The notes under the pieces are model-generated. The model searched no databases, was not told the origin of the DNA, and saw only the letters and a program-made list of their open reading frames with translations. Shown here piece by piece: positions 57,121-64,000 of a DNA stretch of 64,000 nt. Position numbers and translations under genes: made by a program. Within the stretch, counting starts at the first letter, position 1; each line of letters begins with the position of its first letter. Location: positions 300,559-364,558 of the forward strand of contig JAUIFE010000008.1 in NCBI GenBank assembly GCA_030429565.1, written 5' to 3'. Origin of the DNA: Holophagae bacterium (GTDB taxonomy: Bacteria; Acidobacteriota; Holophagae; Acanthopleuribacterales; Acanthopleuribacteraceae).

Positions 57121-57522
57121 CTAGCGGTAAAGGCTCAATCCCACTAAGATGTCCGTTTTAATATTGTTGACCCAGCTATTGTAATTGCGGTGGATCGTTT
57201 CGGTGCCGTCGCCGCGTCGGCGGTAACGCAGGTTGCTGCTGCGCACGTACTGCAAGTCGATGGCGTGGTCGTTGTAGGGGATCTCGATTTCGGCGACATG
57301 GCTGCGTAAGGTCAGGCGCGCGTGGACGATGCCCGCTTCGGTGGACACCACTTCCCAGCCGCGACCAACCAGGGCGCGTTTAATAATGTCCTCAAGTTGG
57401 TTGTCGCTGACCGCGACGTCGACGTGAATGTGCGGCTCCTGCAGCGGCTTAAACCGGCCGGCTTGCAGGGCGAACGGGGCGCTGAGTGCGAAGAAGATCA
57501 TCATCCATTTCGATAAACGCAT
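57121..57522 (-). CDS. Small secreted protein, tandem paralogue A
   Basis: A 133-residue protein from ATG 57522 (GGAGCC upstream). The longer frame to 57678 adds a stretch with no counterpart in the paralogue. A signal peptide (KWMMIFFALSAPFALQA) is followed by GRFKPLQEP, RALVGRGWEVVS, IPYNDHAIDLQYV and the C-terminal IHRNYNSWVNNIKTDIL. The paralogue at 58168 is nearly collinear with it and strongly conserved in these blocks. The pattern NLRY...IHRNYN.W..NI resembles a widespread family of small periplasmic proteins of unknown function. A terminator follows. Confidence 0.75.
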   Translation of the reverse strand: MRLSKWMMIFFALSAPFALQAGRFKPLQEPHIHVDVAVSDNQLEDIIKRALVGRGWEVVSTEAGIVHARLTLRSHVAEIEIPYNDHAIDLQYVRSSNLRYRRRGDGTETIHRNYNSWVNNIKTDILVGLSLYR

Positions 57523-57725
57523 AAAAAGGCTCCATTGATAAAGGTATGGGATTCGGCACCCGATGGATGCCGATGCCGTGAGGGAGCAAATTCTATACGA
57601 GCCGGCCACCCAAAGCCGAGAAAAGCCAGGGTTTTGCCAATCTTTTACACGTCGGTCGGTGGCGCTGTTGTGGGCCAAGCCGCGTGGAAGCGGGGGCGCT
57701 GCGGCATCACAGGATCAGGGCGAAA

Positions 57726-57852
57726 ATGACGGCAAACCTACCATTCGAGCCCCGAAGGGGCGGTCGCAAAATTTGGGAGCGAGTGATGGCAAACCGACCA
57801 GCCGAGCCCTGAAGGGGCGGCCACATAACAGCCCGGGGTTTCAACCCCGGGT
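57726..57852. repeat. Dispersed palindromic repeat, two adjacent copies
   Basis: Two copies of a motif starting GATGGCAAACC..AC, continuing GAGCCC(T/C)GAAGGGGCGG (57726 on and 57783-57852). The second carries the palindromic tail GCCCGGGG-TTTC-AACCCCGGGT, a strong hairpin. A third copy lies at 58072-58140. This type of CCCGGGG...CCCCGGG interspersed element is common in several bacterial phyla and lies between genes, not in them. Confidence 0.75.
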
Positions 57853-58071
57853 ATGGGTACAGTTAATAGAAGCAGCGCTGAAGGTGCTGCACAAAATGCA
57901 GCGAGTTCGGAGCCGGCGTGGGTTCAGAATTGGCTTCAAGCCAGATTTTACGGGCTAGTGGAAAGGTGAACGATCAAGCGAGCCCCTTGGATGCGGCGAC
58001 AAAATCTGGATGCGAAGGTGGACAATCCAACCCCTCAAGTGGTGATGGTGAATCGCAAACTTGGGTACGAA

Positions 58072-58140
58072 TGATGGTAAACCGACCGGCTGAGCCCTGA
58101 AGAGGCGGCCACATCGCAGCCCGGGGATTCAACCCCGGGT
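58072..58140. repeat. Dispersed palindromic repeat, third copy
   Basis: The same order as at 57783-57852 with few changes (GAGCCCTGAAGAGGCGG, then GCCCGGGG-ATTC-AACCCCGGGT). The stretch 57853-58071 between the copies contains decayed fragments (GAGCCCCTTGGATGCGGCG) and no gene. Confidence 0.75.
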
Positions 58141-58167
58141 CAACTTCAGCGTCGGCGGTGGCAAAGG

Positions 58168-58587
58168 TTACCGGTAAACGCTAAGCGCCACCAAAATATC
58201 CTGCTTAATGTTGTTCACCCAACTGTTGTAGTTTCGGTGGATAATTTCTTTGCCGTTCTTGCGTTTGACATAACGAAGGTTGCGACTGGAAACATATTCC
58301 AAATCAATTGTTTGCGTATCATAGGGAATGCGGATTTCAGCGATGTGAGTACGCAGAATCAGGCGCGCATTGACGACGCCGTTTTCCACCGAAACCACTT
58401 CCCAGCCACGGCCGACCAGGGCACGTTTAATGACATTTTCGAGTTGCTCGGCGGTAACATCCACCTCGACCTGAATATTGGGTTCTTGCAACGGTTTAAA
58501 GCGGCCGGCCTGCAACGCAAAAGGTGCAGCGAGGGCGGACATCACCATCATATATTTCAACAGAGTGTGGGTCATAACAGATTGCAT
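58168..58587 (-). CDS. Small secreted protein, tandem paralogue B
   Basis: A 139-residue protein that starts at ATG 58587, 9 nt after AGGAG. It has a signal peptide (LLKYMMVMSALAAPFALQA), then the same blocks as paralogue A: GRFKPLQEPNIQVEV, LENVIKRALVGRGWEVVS, IPYDTQTIDLEYVSSRNLRY, IHRNYNSWVNNIKQDIL. The mature parts are highly similar, while the N-terminal leaders and the spacer between the genes differ. The function is unknown. The copies are separated by palindromic repeats, which may have mediated the duplication. Confidence 0.8.
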   Translation of the reverse strand: MQSVMTHTLLKYMMVMSALAAPFALQAGRFKPLQEPNIQVEVDVTAEQLENVIKRALVGRGWEVVSVENGVVNARLILRTHIAEIRIPYDTQTIDLEYVSSRNLRYVKRKNGKEIIHRNYNSWVNNIKQDILVALSVYR

Positions 58588-59094
58588 AATAGCGGGCTCC
58601 TAACGTGAATCAATCGGGCGGGACCAACAAAACCCGCCTCATCCTAGGAAAGCGCAAAAAGCCCGAAAAAGCGTCAGAGAAAATTTTTGAGAAGACGCGC
58701 TTTTATGAAAAGCATAGGAAACAAAAGGTTTGCCGCTTTCAGCTAAATGGCGTGGCAGTGTTCGCAGCGGTTAGGTCGGTTGCGTTGTCTGCTTATGGCG
58801 AAAAGTAATTAATCAATAATCTATTCTTGGTTATCTGTAGGATGTTGCTTGCGGTCGATGACTTTGTTAGTTGATCCGGCTGACCGTTTATTTGGAATTA
58901 CAAAACAACAACACCGGATAACTTTGGGAACAAAACAAGAGACCCAAATTCTCTCGCCCTAGAGCGACCGCTTATGGTAAAAAACGGCAACATTAACTTT
59001 GATTATTCACATTGGCGAGCCGTGACGGCAACTTACTATTATCTTTTCGGTGCCGTCATCGCTGTATGTTTTTTGGATCGCAAAAGGAGTTACT
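58588..59094. other. AT-rich divergent spacer before the CHAT cluster
   Basis: It is richer in A+T than its surroundings. It should contain the promoter of the cluster starting at 59095, but no clear -35/-10 pair was identified. The only decisive element is AAAGGAG at 59083-59089. Confidence 0.5.
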
Positions 59095-59625
59095 TTGTCT
59101 GACCCCAATGAGCCTTGGCGTTTTGGCTGGGGCTTCTTCAAATTTGCCATGAAAAACGTGCCGTCGGTTAAATGGGCACTTGGTGTGGTGGCCATCGCCT
59201 TCCTCCCCTGGATGTTTCTCCAGTTTTCGGGGCAGTCGCCGATTGCTTTTCTCTTTACGGTTCTCATCATGCTGTTTCTGATGGTTTTGTTGGTCCAGTT
59301 TGCACGTTTGTCGACCCTCCCTAAAAGAACCTTCTTTAACCCAGCCGCCTTTATGGTTTGGGGAACCACCTTGATGAGTTTTGTGGTGATCGTGAGCCTG
59401 TACACCTCGGTTTTTTGGCGGTTCCCGCTTGATCTCTCAGGCGTGTTGCTCGAAATCCGCAAGGAAGAACCCATCCAAAGCGAGCAAGCGCGACCCATTT
59501 CGGCCGACCTGACCGGCAGTCCGCCGGCCGGCCCCAAACCAATCACAACCCAACAACCAACAACAACCACGACGGAGGTATTTCGTGTTGGCGACACCCT
59601 TGGTAGCAACAAAATTCTCAATTAA
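59095..59625 (+). CDS. Membrane protein of the CHAT cluster, unrecognised
   Basis: A 176-residue protein that starts at TTG 59095, 5 nt after AAAGGAG (59083-59089); no ATG suits this site. A cytoplasmic start (SDPNEPWRFGWGFFKFAM) is followed by three hydrophobic segments at about 28-47, 52-78 and 92-118. A polar tail follows, rich in Pro, Gln and Thr (KPITTQQPTTTTTEVF). No family is recognised. The next gene starts inside it (41-nt overlap), so the two are translationally coupled. Being first in the run that leads to the CHAT-NTPase gene, it may be a membrane partner or effector; that is inference from position only. Confidence 0.7.
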   Translation: MSDPNEPWRFGWGFFKFAMKNVPSVKWALGVVAIAFLPWMFLQFSGQSPIAFLFTVLIMLFLMVLLVQFARLSTLPKRTFFNPAAFMVWGTTLMSFVVIVSLYTSVFWRFPLDLSGVLLEIRKEEPIQSEQARPISADLTGSPPAGPKPITTQQPTTTTTEVFRVGDTLGSNKILN

Positions 59626-60226
59626 TCGCTCACTCTTCAAGATCCTATTCATCGCCTGTTTCTCAAGCCTGGCGGGCTTGGCCCAGGAGATGCCCGCCTT
59701 CGAAACCGGAGAGCCGTTACGCGCACAAGACTTAAATGCCATGTCTCAAGAAATCACGCGACTGCGTGGTGAACTGGCCAAGCTCAGCGAACTTGTCGAG
59801 GTGGCACAGCAGGCTTCGCCGTCGGGCCAAATCGTGGTGCCGCCACTCGATCAACGCGCTCAAAAAGTCGGCAGCATTTTTGTGTCAATGGACGCCGCGC
59901 GCTACAACAACGAAAAACTCGTGGTCGACATCATCGTGCGTTCGACCAAGGATCAAACCGTCACCTTTCAATCCGCCGTCGTCCACGATTCCAACGGTAA
60001 TTCCTGGCGTTTGTTGAAGGGGCGATTGTTGGCCGGCAATCGTTGGGAACAGTATAAAAGTTATGTCGAACATACCTTAATTGAAGGCATTGACACCCGC
60101 ATTCGCTATACCTACGAAAAAGTCAAAAGCCGGCCCGAGTTCATTGCACGCATTGACCTGCCTTTTGTGATTGAAGGAACCAGCGAGAAAATTCTGGTGA
60201 AAAACGTGCCTGTCGAAGGGAGCTGA
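59585..60226 (+). CDS. Exported protein of the CHAT cluster, unrecognised
   Basis: A 213-residue protein that starts at GTG 59585 behind GGAGG and overlaps the previous gene. A signal or anchor segment lies at ~17-33 (LFKILFIACFSSLAGLAQ). After it come an acidic helix (GEPLRAQDLNAMSQEIT), a short coiled-coil-like stretch and a beta-rich domain (~85-205: VVDIIVRSTKDQTVTFQSA, WRLLKGRLLAGNRWEQYKS). The domain looks like an immunoglobulin-type or lipocalin-like sandwich, but no family is recognised. It is 30 nt before the EACC1-like gene. It probably acts in the periplasm, where a cytoplasmic CHAT protein could not reach it directly. Confidence 0.7.
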   Translation: MLATPLVATKFSINRSLFKILFIACFSSLAGLAQEMPAFETGEPLRAQDLNAMSQEITRLRGELAKLSELVEVAQQASPSGQIVVPPLDQRAQKVGSIFVSMDAARYNNEKLVVDIIVRSTKDQTVTFQSAVVHDSNGNSWRLLKGRLLAGNRWEQYKSYVEHTLIEGIDTRIRYTYEKVKSRPEFIARIDLPFVIEGTSEKILVKNVPVEGS

Positions 60227-60255
60227 AATGTTCAGAAACTCGGCCCGTTTTAGCG

Positions 60256-60681
60256 ATGAATGACGCCCTGAAACCTGCACTGCCAAACATCAAAATTCCA
60301 ATGGGGGATCCAATGGCCGATCTCGAATTTTTAGTTCCGCCTGAACGAAAAGCGGCGTTTGCCGCATATTTACAAGACGAATGGCACATCGAACCAAGGA
60401 CCGTCGTGGCCGACGGCGCTGGTGACACCCTAAAAGGGTTTGACGATTGGATGAATTTCATTCGTTTATTGCTGTCGTTACCCAGTGCCATAGAAAACCT
60501 ACACAAACTCAATGACCGTTACGAAATCGTCCAAAAAATCCGCGCCATGATTGCTTGGGAAAAGAAAGAGGTTAAAGAAAACCCCAACCGGAACATTTTG
60601 ATCAAGTTACCCGATGGGCGTCGCATTCTCCTGGCCGATATGGACCCCGCCGACATTATCGAAATGTTCCCGGTTGACTAA
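60256..60681 (+). CDS. EACC1-like effector-associated component
   Basis: A frame of up to 141 residues. The ATG at 60256 is taken as start, but the in-frame ATG at 60313 (with GGGGGA just upstream) would give a 122-residue protein and may be the real one. From there the layout is MADLEFLVPPERKAAFAAYL, a glycine-containing linker (ADGAGDTLKGF), a hydrophobic helix, a charged helix, and a final strand pair NILIKLPDGRRILLADMDP. This order (N-terminal strand-helix, helical middle, strand with DG-R turn) resembles the effector-associated constant component EACC1 found beside CHAT/STAND conflict proteins. The likeness is by pattern, not by search. It lies 51 nt before the CHAT gene. Confidence 0.5.
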   Translation: MNDALKPALPNIKIPMGDPMADLEFLVPPERKAAFAAYLQDEWHIEPRTVVADGAGDTLKGFDDWMNFIRLLLSLPSAIENLHKLNDRYEIVQKIRAMIAWEKKEVKENPNRNILIKLPDGRRILLADMDPADIIEMFPVD

Positions 60682-60732
60682 GCCAACCCGAAACCCGTCA
60701 GCACGACACCAACCCCGTGACGAGGTGCGACC

Positions 60733-63700
60733 ATGACTGTTTTGACCCTAACCTTTGACGGCGAACGAATCGAGGTGGTGCCGGCGGGCCAACGGTCGTT
60801 TCACCTAAGCGTTGATGAGGAGCGCCTTAAGCAGTGGCAAGTTTGGGTTCACAGTTACCGGGCCTTGCCGCGCGATTGGGTGCGAACCCGTGGCAGCGGG
60901 CCGTCCGACACAAAGACCTCGCCGGCATCACTTGGCCACGACCTTTTCTCCTGGCTGAACGAGGCCCGTGGCGGTTGGCTCTCACGTTGGCTCACCAACG
61001 TCGTCTCGCTGGAGTTGCGGCTGGTGGTACCGGCAAGGGTCAAGGAAGATCGGCGCGAACGGCTGGAGCTGTTCCACGATCTGCCCTGGGAGGTGCTGGC
61101 CGAAGAGGCCGAGCAGGTGCTTGCCCAGGATCGTCAGTTCGAATTTGCGGTGCTGCGTTACCTGGGAACCCCTACTGAACCCGCGCCCGCGCCCAAACAA
61201 AGGCTAGGCATCGTTTACATGGCCGCCGCGCCCGAGGATCAACACCCGCTTCATTACGAAGCGGAGGAGTCGGCCATCCTCCAGGCTGTCGGTGCGACAC
61301 CGCTCGACTTCTTTTGCGATGAAGGTGGCTATTTGGCCGGGTTGGCTGAAACCCTTAGCGGCGTGCAACCGGCCGCGCAGGTGTTGCACCTCTCTTGTCA
61401 TGGCGAACCGGGACGTCTGTGTTTCGAAGACGCCGAAGGTAAAGGCGTGACCGAGCTGGTCACCGCGTCTCAGTTGCGCGATGCGGTGACGGCCGGCCTG
61501 CCGTCGTTGCTGTTTCTGTCGGCCTGCGCCAGCGGTGATGCCGTCGATGCGGCCGGCGATCCCCACGGCGGCGATGCCACCGCCGCCGCAACCTTTAGCC
61601 GTGCCCTCGTCGGCCTGGACGGCGTTACCGCCGTTGTCGCCTGGGCCGGTAAAGTGGCCGATGCCGCCGCAACCGAATTCGCCGCCTTTTTTTACCAGAG
61701 CTTGGCCGCCGGCGACAGCGTCGCCCGCGCCGTTATGCGTGCGCGCAGCCAGATGGTGCGCGGCCAACGTTTTCCCCACGACTGGCATCGCGCCCGCGTG
61801 TGGCTGGCGCCCAGCGGCGGCGGCGTTTTGGTCGGTGGCGTGGACTCGCGTTTGGCCGTAGCCCAGCCCGACAAGGAGTACCTCGATAAGCGCACCAACG
61901 CCGTTCCCGTTGCCGGCCGCCATTTGTTTGTCGGCCGCCGCCGCGAGATCCGCCGCGTCTTGGGTTTTGTACGGGATCGCAAGCCCGGCGTGGTCGTGCA
62001 CGGTGTCGGTGGCATCGGCAAGTCGAGTTTCGCCAACCGCATCGCGCTGCGTTTACCCCACCACCGTACCCTTGTGTTACACGGTCGTTGGAACGCGACT
62101 GACCTGGCTAATACACTTTCGCCCGCCTACGAAAATACAACCGACTGGGCCGCCGGAATCCGCGGTGATTTCGAAACCGTGCGTGACAAGGTGGTGCAGT
62201 TCCTGCGCGACCACGCCGGCGGTCAGTGCCAAAAAAAACCGCCGCTGCTGCTGATTCTCGACGATTTTGAACAAATGCTGACCCCGCTGGCAGCCAAAAC
62301 GCTACACGGCGTTGATCCCGAGCGCGCGCCTTTGGTGGCGGGGTTACTGACCGCTTTTGCCATGGCCGGCGGTCGGTCCTTCCTCCTGATCACCAGCCGT
62401 TTCCAGTTCAGCTTGCCCTGGGACGCTACCGACTTAGGTCAAGTCCCCGAGCAGGTGCAACTTCACCCCATGGACGCCACCGACCAAAACAAACAGCAGG
62501 AAGCCAAATTACGCCTGGACCCCAAGCCGAAGCCGACCGCCGAGCCTGACGGCGACCGTGTCGACGTGCTGCGCGACCAAGCACGGCGGATCCGGGAATT
62601 GGGCCGAGGTTTCCCCGAGTTACAAGACCGATTGCAACAGGTATGGCTTGAGCTCGATGACGACCAATTCAAGCAAGTCGTAACCCAAACCGAAAACTTC
62701 TGGCAAAGCGGTGAAGCAGAAGGGGTGGTGGACACCTACCTCAAACGAATTCTGTTTCCGCAAATGATCGAGTGGCTAACGGCTCAGGAAAAGGAATTAC
62801 TGGCCGGTTTAAAATTGGCCCCGGTACCCATGCCTTGGCCGACGGTGCTCGCGATCTGCGCCGACCTAGCCTTGGACAACCACGACGGTGCACGGTTGCA
62901 ACGTTTGATCGGCCTCGGTTTGGTCGACGCCGTCCGCAACGGCGATGAGCCGCCGCTGTTATCGATTAACCCGCTCGCCGCTGTCGCGGTTGAGCAACCC
63001 GGCCCCAAGCGAACCGAAAATCTCGCCAAAAGCCTTTGGCGCCACGCGGCAACCACCTGGCCGTTCGACCAACCGATGTCGCGCCGGCACGCCTTGTTGC
63101 TGACCGAACTGTGGCTGACCTTTGGTCGCGATGATTTACCCGACCCACTGCCGGCACAAGCCCTGGCCTGGCTCGACGACCAAAGCGATTACGGACGTGC
63201 CGGCGTTTTGGCGCGGCGGCTGAGGTGTCGCCTCAAACGCGAACTTGCTTCGCGTGAATTAGACCTCATTCGCCGCCTTGCCCAGGCTTTCAGCCGCACC
63301 AATCATGCGCGTTATTGCCAGGCGTTATTCGCGGCCGGCGCCACCAAGGCGACAGCTAGCGACGCAGAAGCAAATCCTGAAACGGGTTACTTTCTGGGCG
63401 AGTGGGCCCGCTACCTGCACCAGATAGGAGACTTGACCCAAGCCAAAACCGTCGCCGAGCAAGCCCGTGATCTGTTCCTCACGCTTGGCAAGGGTTCTGA
63501 GCGCAGCGTCGCCGTTAGTTGGGGCCTTCTCGGCGATATTGCTACCGCCCAGGGGTTCCTGGCGGAAGCCAAAGACATTCGACGGAACAAAGAATTACCG
63601 GTGTACGCGCGGTTGGGGGATGTGCGGTCGGAAGCGGTGACGTGGGGTCAAATCGGAGATATAGCGATGGCGCAGGGAAGGTTGGAAGAGGCGTTGTCGA

Positions 63701-63999
63701 TAAGGCGAGAAAAGGAGTTACCGGTGTACGCGCGGTTGGGGGATGTGCGGTCGGAAGCGGTGACGTGGGGTCGTATCGGAGATATAGCGATGGCGCAGGG
63801 AAGGTTGGAAGAGGCGTTGTCGATAAGGCGAGAAAAGGAGTTACCGGTGTACGCGCGGTTGGGGGATGTGCGTTCGGAAGCGGTGACGTGGGGGAAAATC
63901 GGAGATGTAGCGATGGCGCAGGGAAGGTTGGAAGAGGCGTTGTCGATAAGGCAGGAAAAGCAGTTACCGGTGTACGCGCGGTTGGGTGATGTGCGGTCG
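60733..63999 (+). CDS. CHAT protease - STAND NTPase - TPR-like repeat protein, 3' end outside window
   Basis: ATG 60733 (GAGGTG upstream) opens a frame without stop to the window end: 1089 residues, incomplete. Residues ~1-145 are an N-terminal region; ~150-375 form a CHAT (caspase-like) domain with catalytic His in LHLSCHGEP (223) and Cys in LFLSACASGD (265). A STAND/NB-ARC-type NTPase follows, with Walker A HGVGGIGKSSF (Lys 430), Walker B LLLILDDFEQML (Asp 510) and ITSRF. Helical segments lead to TPR-like repeats from ~880; the last ones are almost identical 41-mers. In such proteins the repeats sense a trigger, the NTPase oligomerises and the CHAT protease is activated. The target here is unknown; the gene is NLR-like and probably a defence or self-killing switch. 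Confidence 0.88.
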   Translation, partial: MTVLTLTFDGERIEVVPAGQRSFHLSVDEERLKQWQVWVHSYRALPRDWVRTRGSGPSDTKTSPASLGHDLFSWLNEARGGWLSRWLTNVVSLELRLVVPARVKEDRRERLELFHDLPWEVLAEEAEQVLAQDRQFEFAVLRYLGTPTEPAPAPKQRLGIVYMAAAPEDQHPLHYEAEESAILQAVGATPLDFFCDEGGYLAGLAETLSGVQPAAQVLHLSCHGEPGRLCFEDAEGKGVTELVTASQLRDAVTAGLPSLLFLSACASGDAVDAAGDPHGGDATAAATFSRALVGLDGVTAVVAWAGKVADAAATEFAAFFYQSLAAGDSVARAVMRARSQMVRGQRFPHDWHRARVWLAPSGGGVLVGGVDSRLAVAQPDKEYLDKRTNAVPVAGRHLFVGRRREIRRVLGFVRDRKPGVVVHGVGGIGKSSFANRIALRLPHHRTLVLHGRWNATDLANTLSPAYENTTDWAAGIRGDFETVRDKVVQFLRDHAGGQCQKKPPLLLILDDFEQMLTPLAAKTLHGVDPERAPLVAGLLTAFAMAGGRSFLLITSRFQFSLPWDATDLGQVPEQVQLHPMDATDQNKQQEAKLRLDPKPKPTAEPDGDRVDVLRDQARRIRELGRGFPELQDRLQQVWLELDDDQFKQVVTQTENFWQSGEAEGVVDTYLKRILFPQMIEWLTAQEKELLAGLKLAPVPMPWPTVLAICADLALDNHDGARLQRLIGLGLVDAVRNGDEPPLLSINPLAAVAVEQPGPKRTENLAKSLWRHAATTWPFDQPMSRRHALLLTELWLTFGRDDLPDPLPAQALAWLDDQSDYGRAGVLARRLRCRLKRELASRELDLIRRLAQAFSRTNHARYCQALFAAGATKATASDAEANPETGYFLGEWARYLHQIGDLTQAKTVAEQARDLFLTLGKGSERSVAVSWGLLGDIATAQGFLAEAKDIRRNKELPVYARLGDVRSEAVTWGQIGDIAMAQGRLEEALSIRREKELPVYARLGDVRSEAVTWGRIGDIAMAQGRLEEALSIRREKELPVYARLGDVRSEAVTWGKIGDVAMAQGRLEEALSIRQEKQLPVYARLGDVRS

Positions 64000-64000
64000 G
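63598..64000 (+). repeat. Near-identical 123-bp tandem repeats encoding TPR-like units
   Basis: Units begin at 63598, 63721, 63844 and 63967 (the last cut by the window edge). Each encodes 41 residues with the core VYARLGDVRSEAVTWG and IAMAQGRLEEALSIRREK. Differences between copies are few and concentrated at one spot (the Gln, Arg or Lys after TWG) and near the unit end. Codon choice inside the units (many TTG, GCG, AGG, AAG) differs from the rest of the gene, and all copies share it, which indicates recent expansion or homogenisation. Confidence 0.92.

Overview
The window reads as a chromosomal segment of a Gram-negative bacterium. It carries two RND efflux loci, an outer-membrane channel lipoprotein, an ExbB/ExbD pair, secreted multidomain enzymes, a protein with an IPTL-CTERM-like sorting tail, and a small protein resembling the leader segment of acidobacterial Ser/Thr kinases. 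These traits, with moderately high G+C, frequent GTG/TTG starts and large modular secreted proteins, fit a marine Acidobacteriota lineage (Holophagae/Acanthopleuribacter-like). That placement is inference: no rRNA or other marker gene is present.

Layout. 1-6950: aminotransferase C-terminus, a DUF4377/IPTL-CTERM protein, a secreted PI-PLC-like phosphodiesterase, an FFLEELY-family protein, a diguanylate cyclase, a small coupled protein and an ApaH-like phosphatase. 7465-16303: a YqiJ-like membrane protein, an 799-residue flotillin and a giant DUF3686-type AAA ATPase, with an intrinsic terminator between the last two. 16469-18240: two tandem small membrane-protein paralogues (the second frame-broken) and exbB/exbD. 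18443-23367: SpoIID/LytB protein, NAD(P)-binding oxidoreductase, DUF1992 protein and a HEAT-repeat protein. 23368-24830 has no protein gene but holds tandem structured units on the minus strand. 24831-29693 encodes a giant PcRGLX/YetA-like secreted protein.

29887-31136 is a dense one-directional short-repeat array (about 40 copies of an 18-bp unit). 31393-41153: AbgT transporter, then an RND adaptor with two translationally coupled RND permeases. 41237-45541: a second giant PcRGLX-like protein with different accessory domains. 45937-50444: the kinase-leader-like protein, a membrane pentapeptide-repeat protein and a YyaL/DUF255 thioredoxin-domain protein. 50522-56455: a complete tripartite RND pump operon on the minus strand (outer-membrane factor, adaptor, permease). 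57121-58587: tandem secreted paralogues of unknown function separated by dispersed palindromic repeats.

59095-64000 (open at the right edge) is the most interesting part. A TTG-started membrane protein, an overlapping secreted protein, a small protein resembling the EACC1 effector-associated component, and a large CHAT protease - STAND NTPase - TPR-like protein form a tight co-directional cluster. The C-terminal 41-residue repeats of the last protein are almost identical at DNA level. This is the architecture of NLR-like bacterial conflict systems, and here it comes with two unfamiliar envelope proteins.
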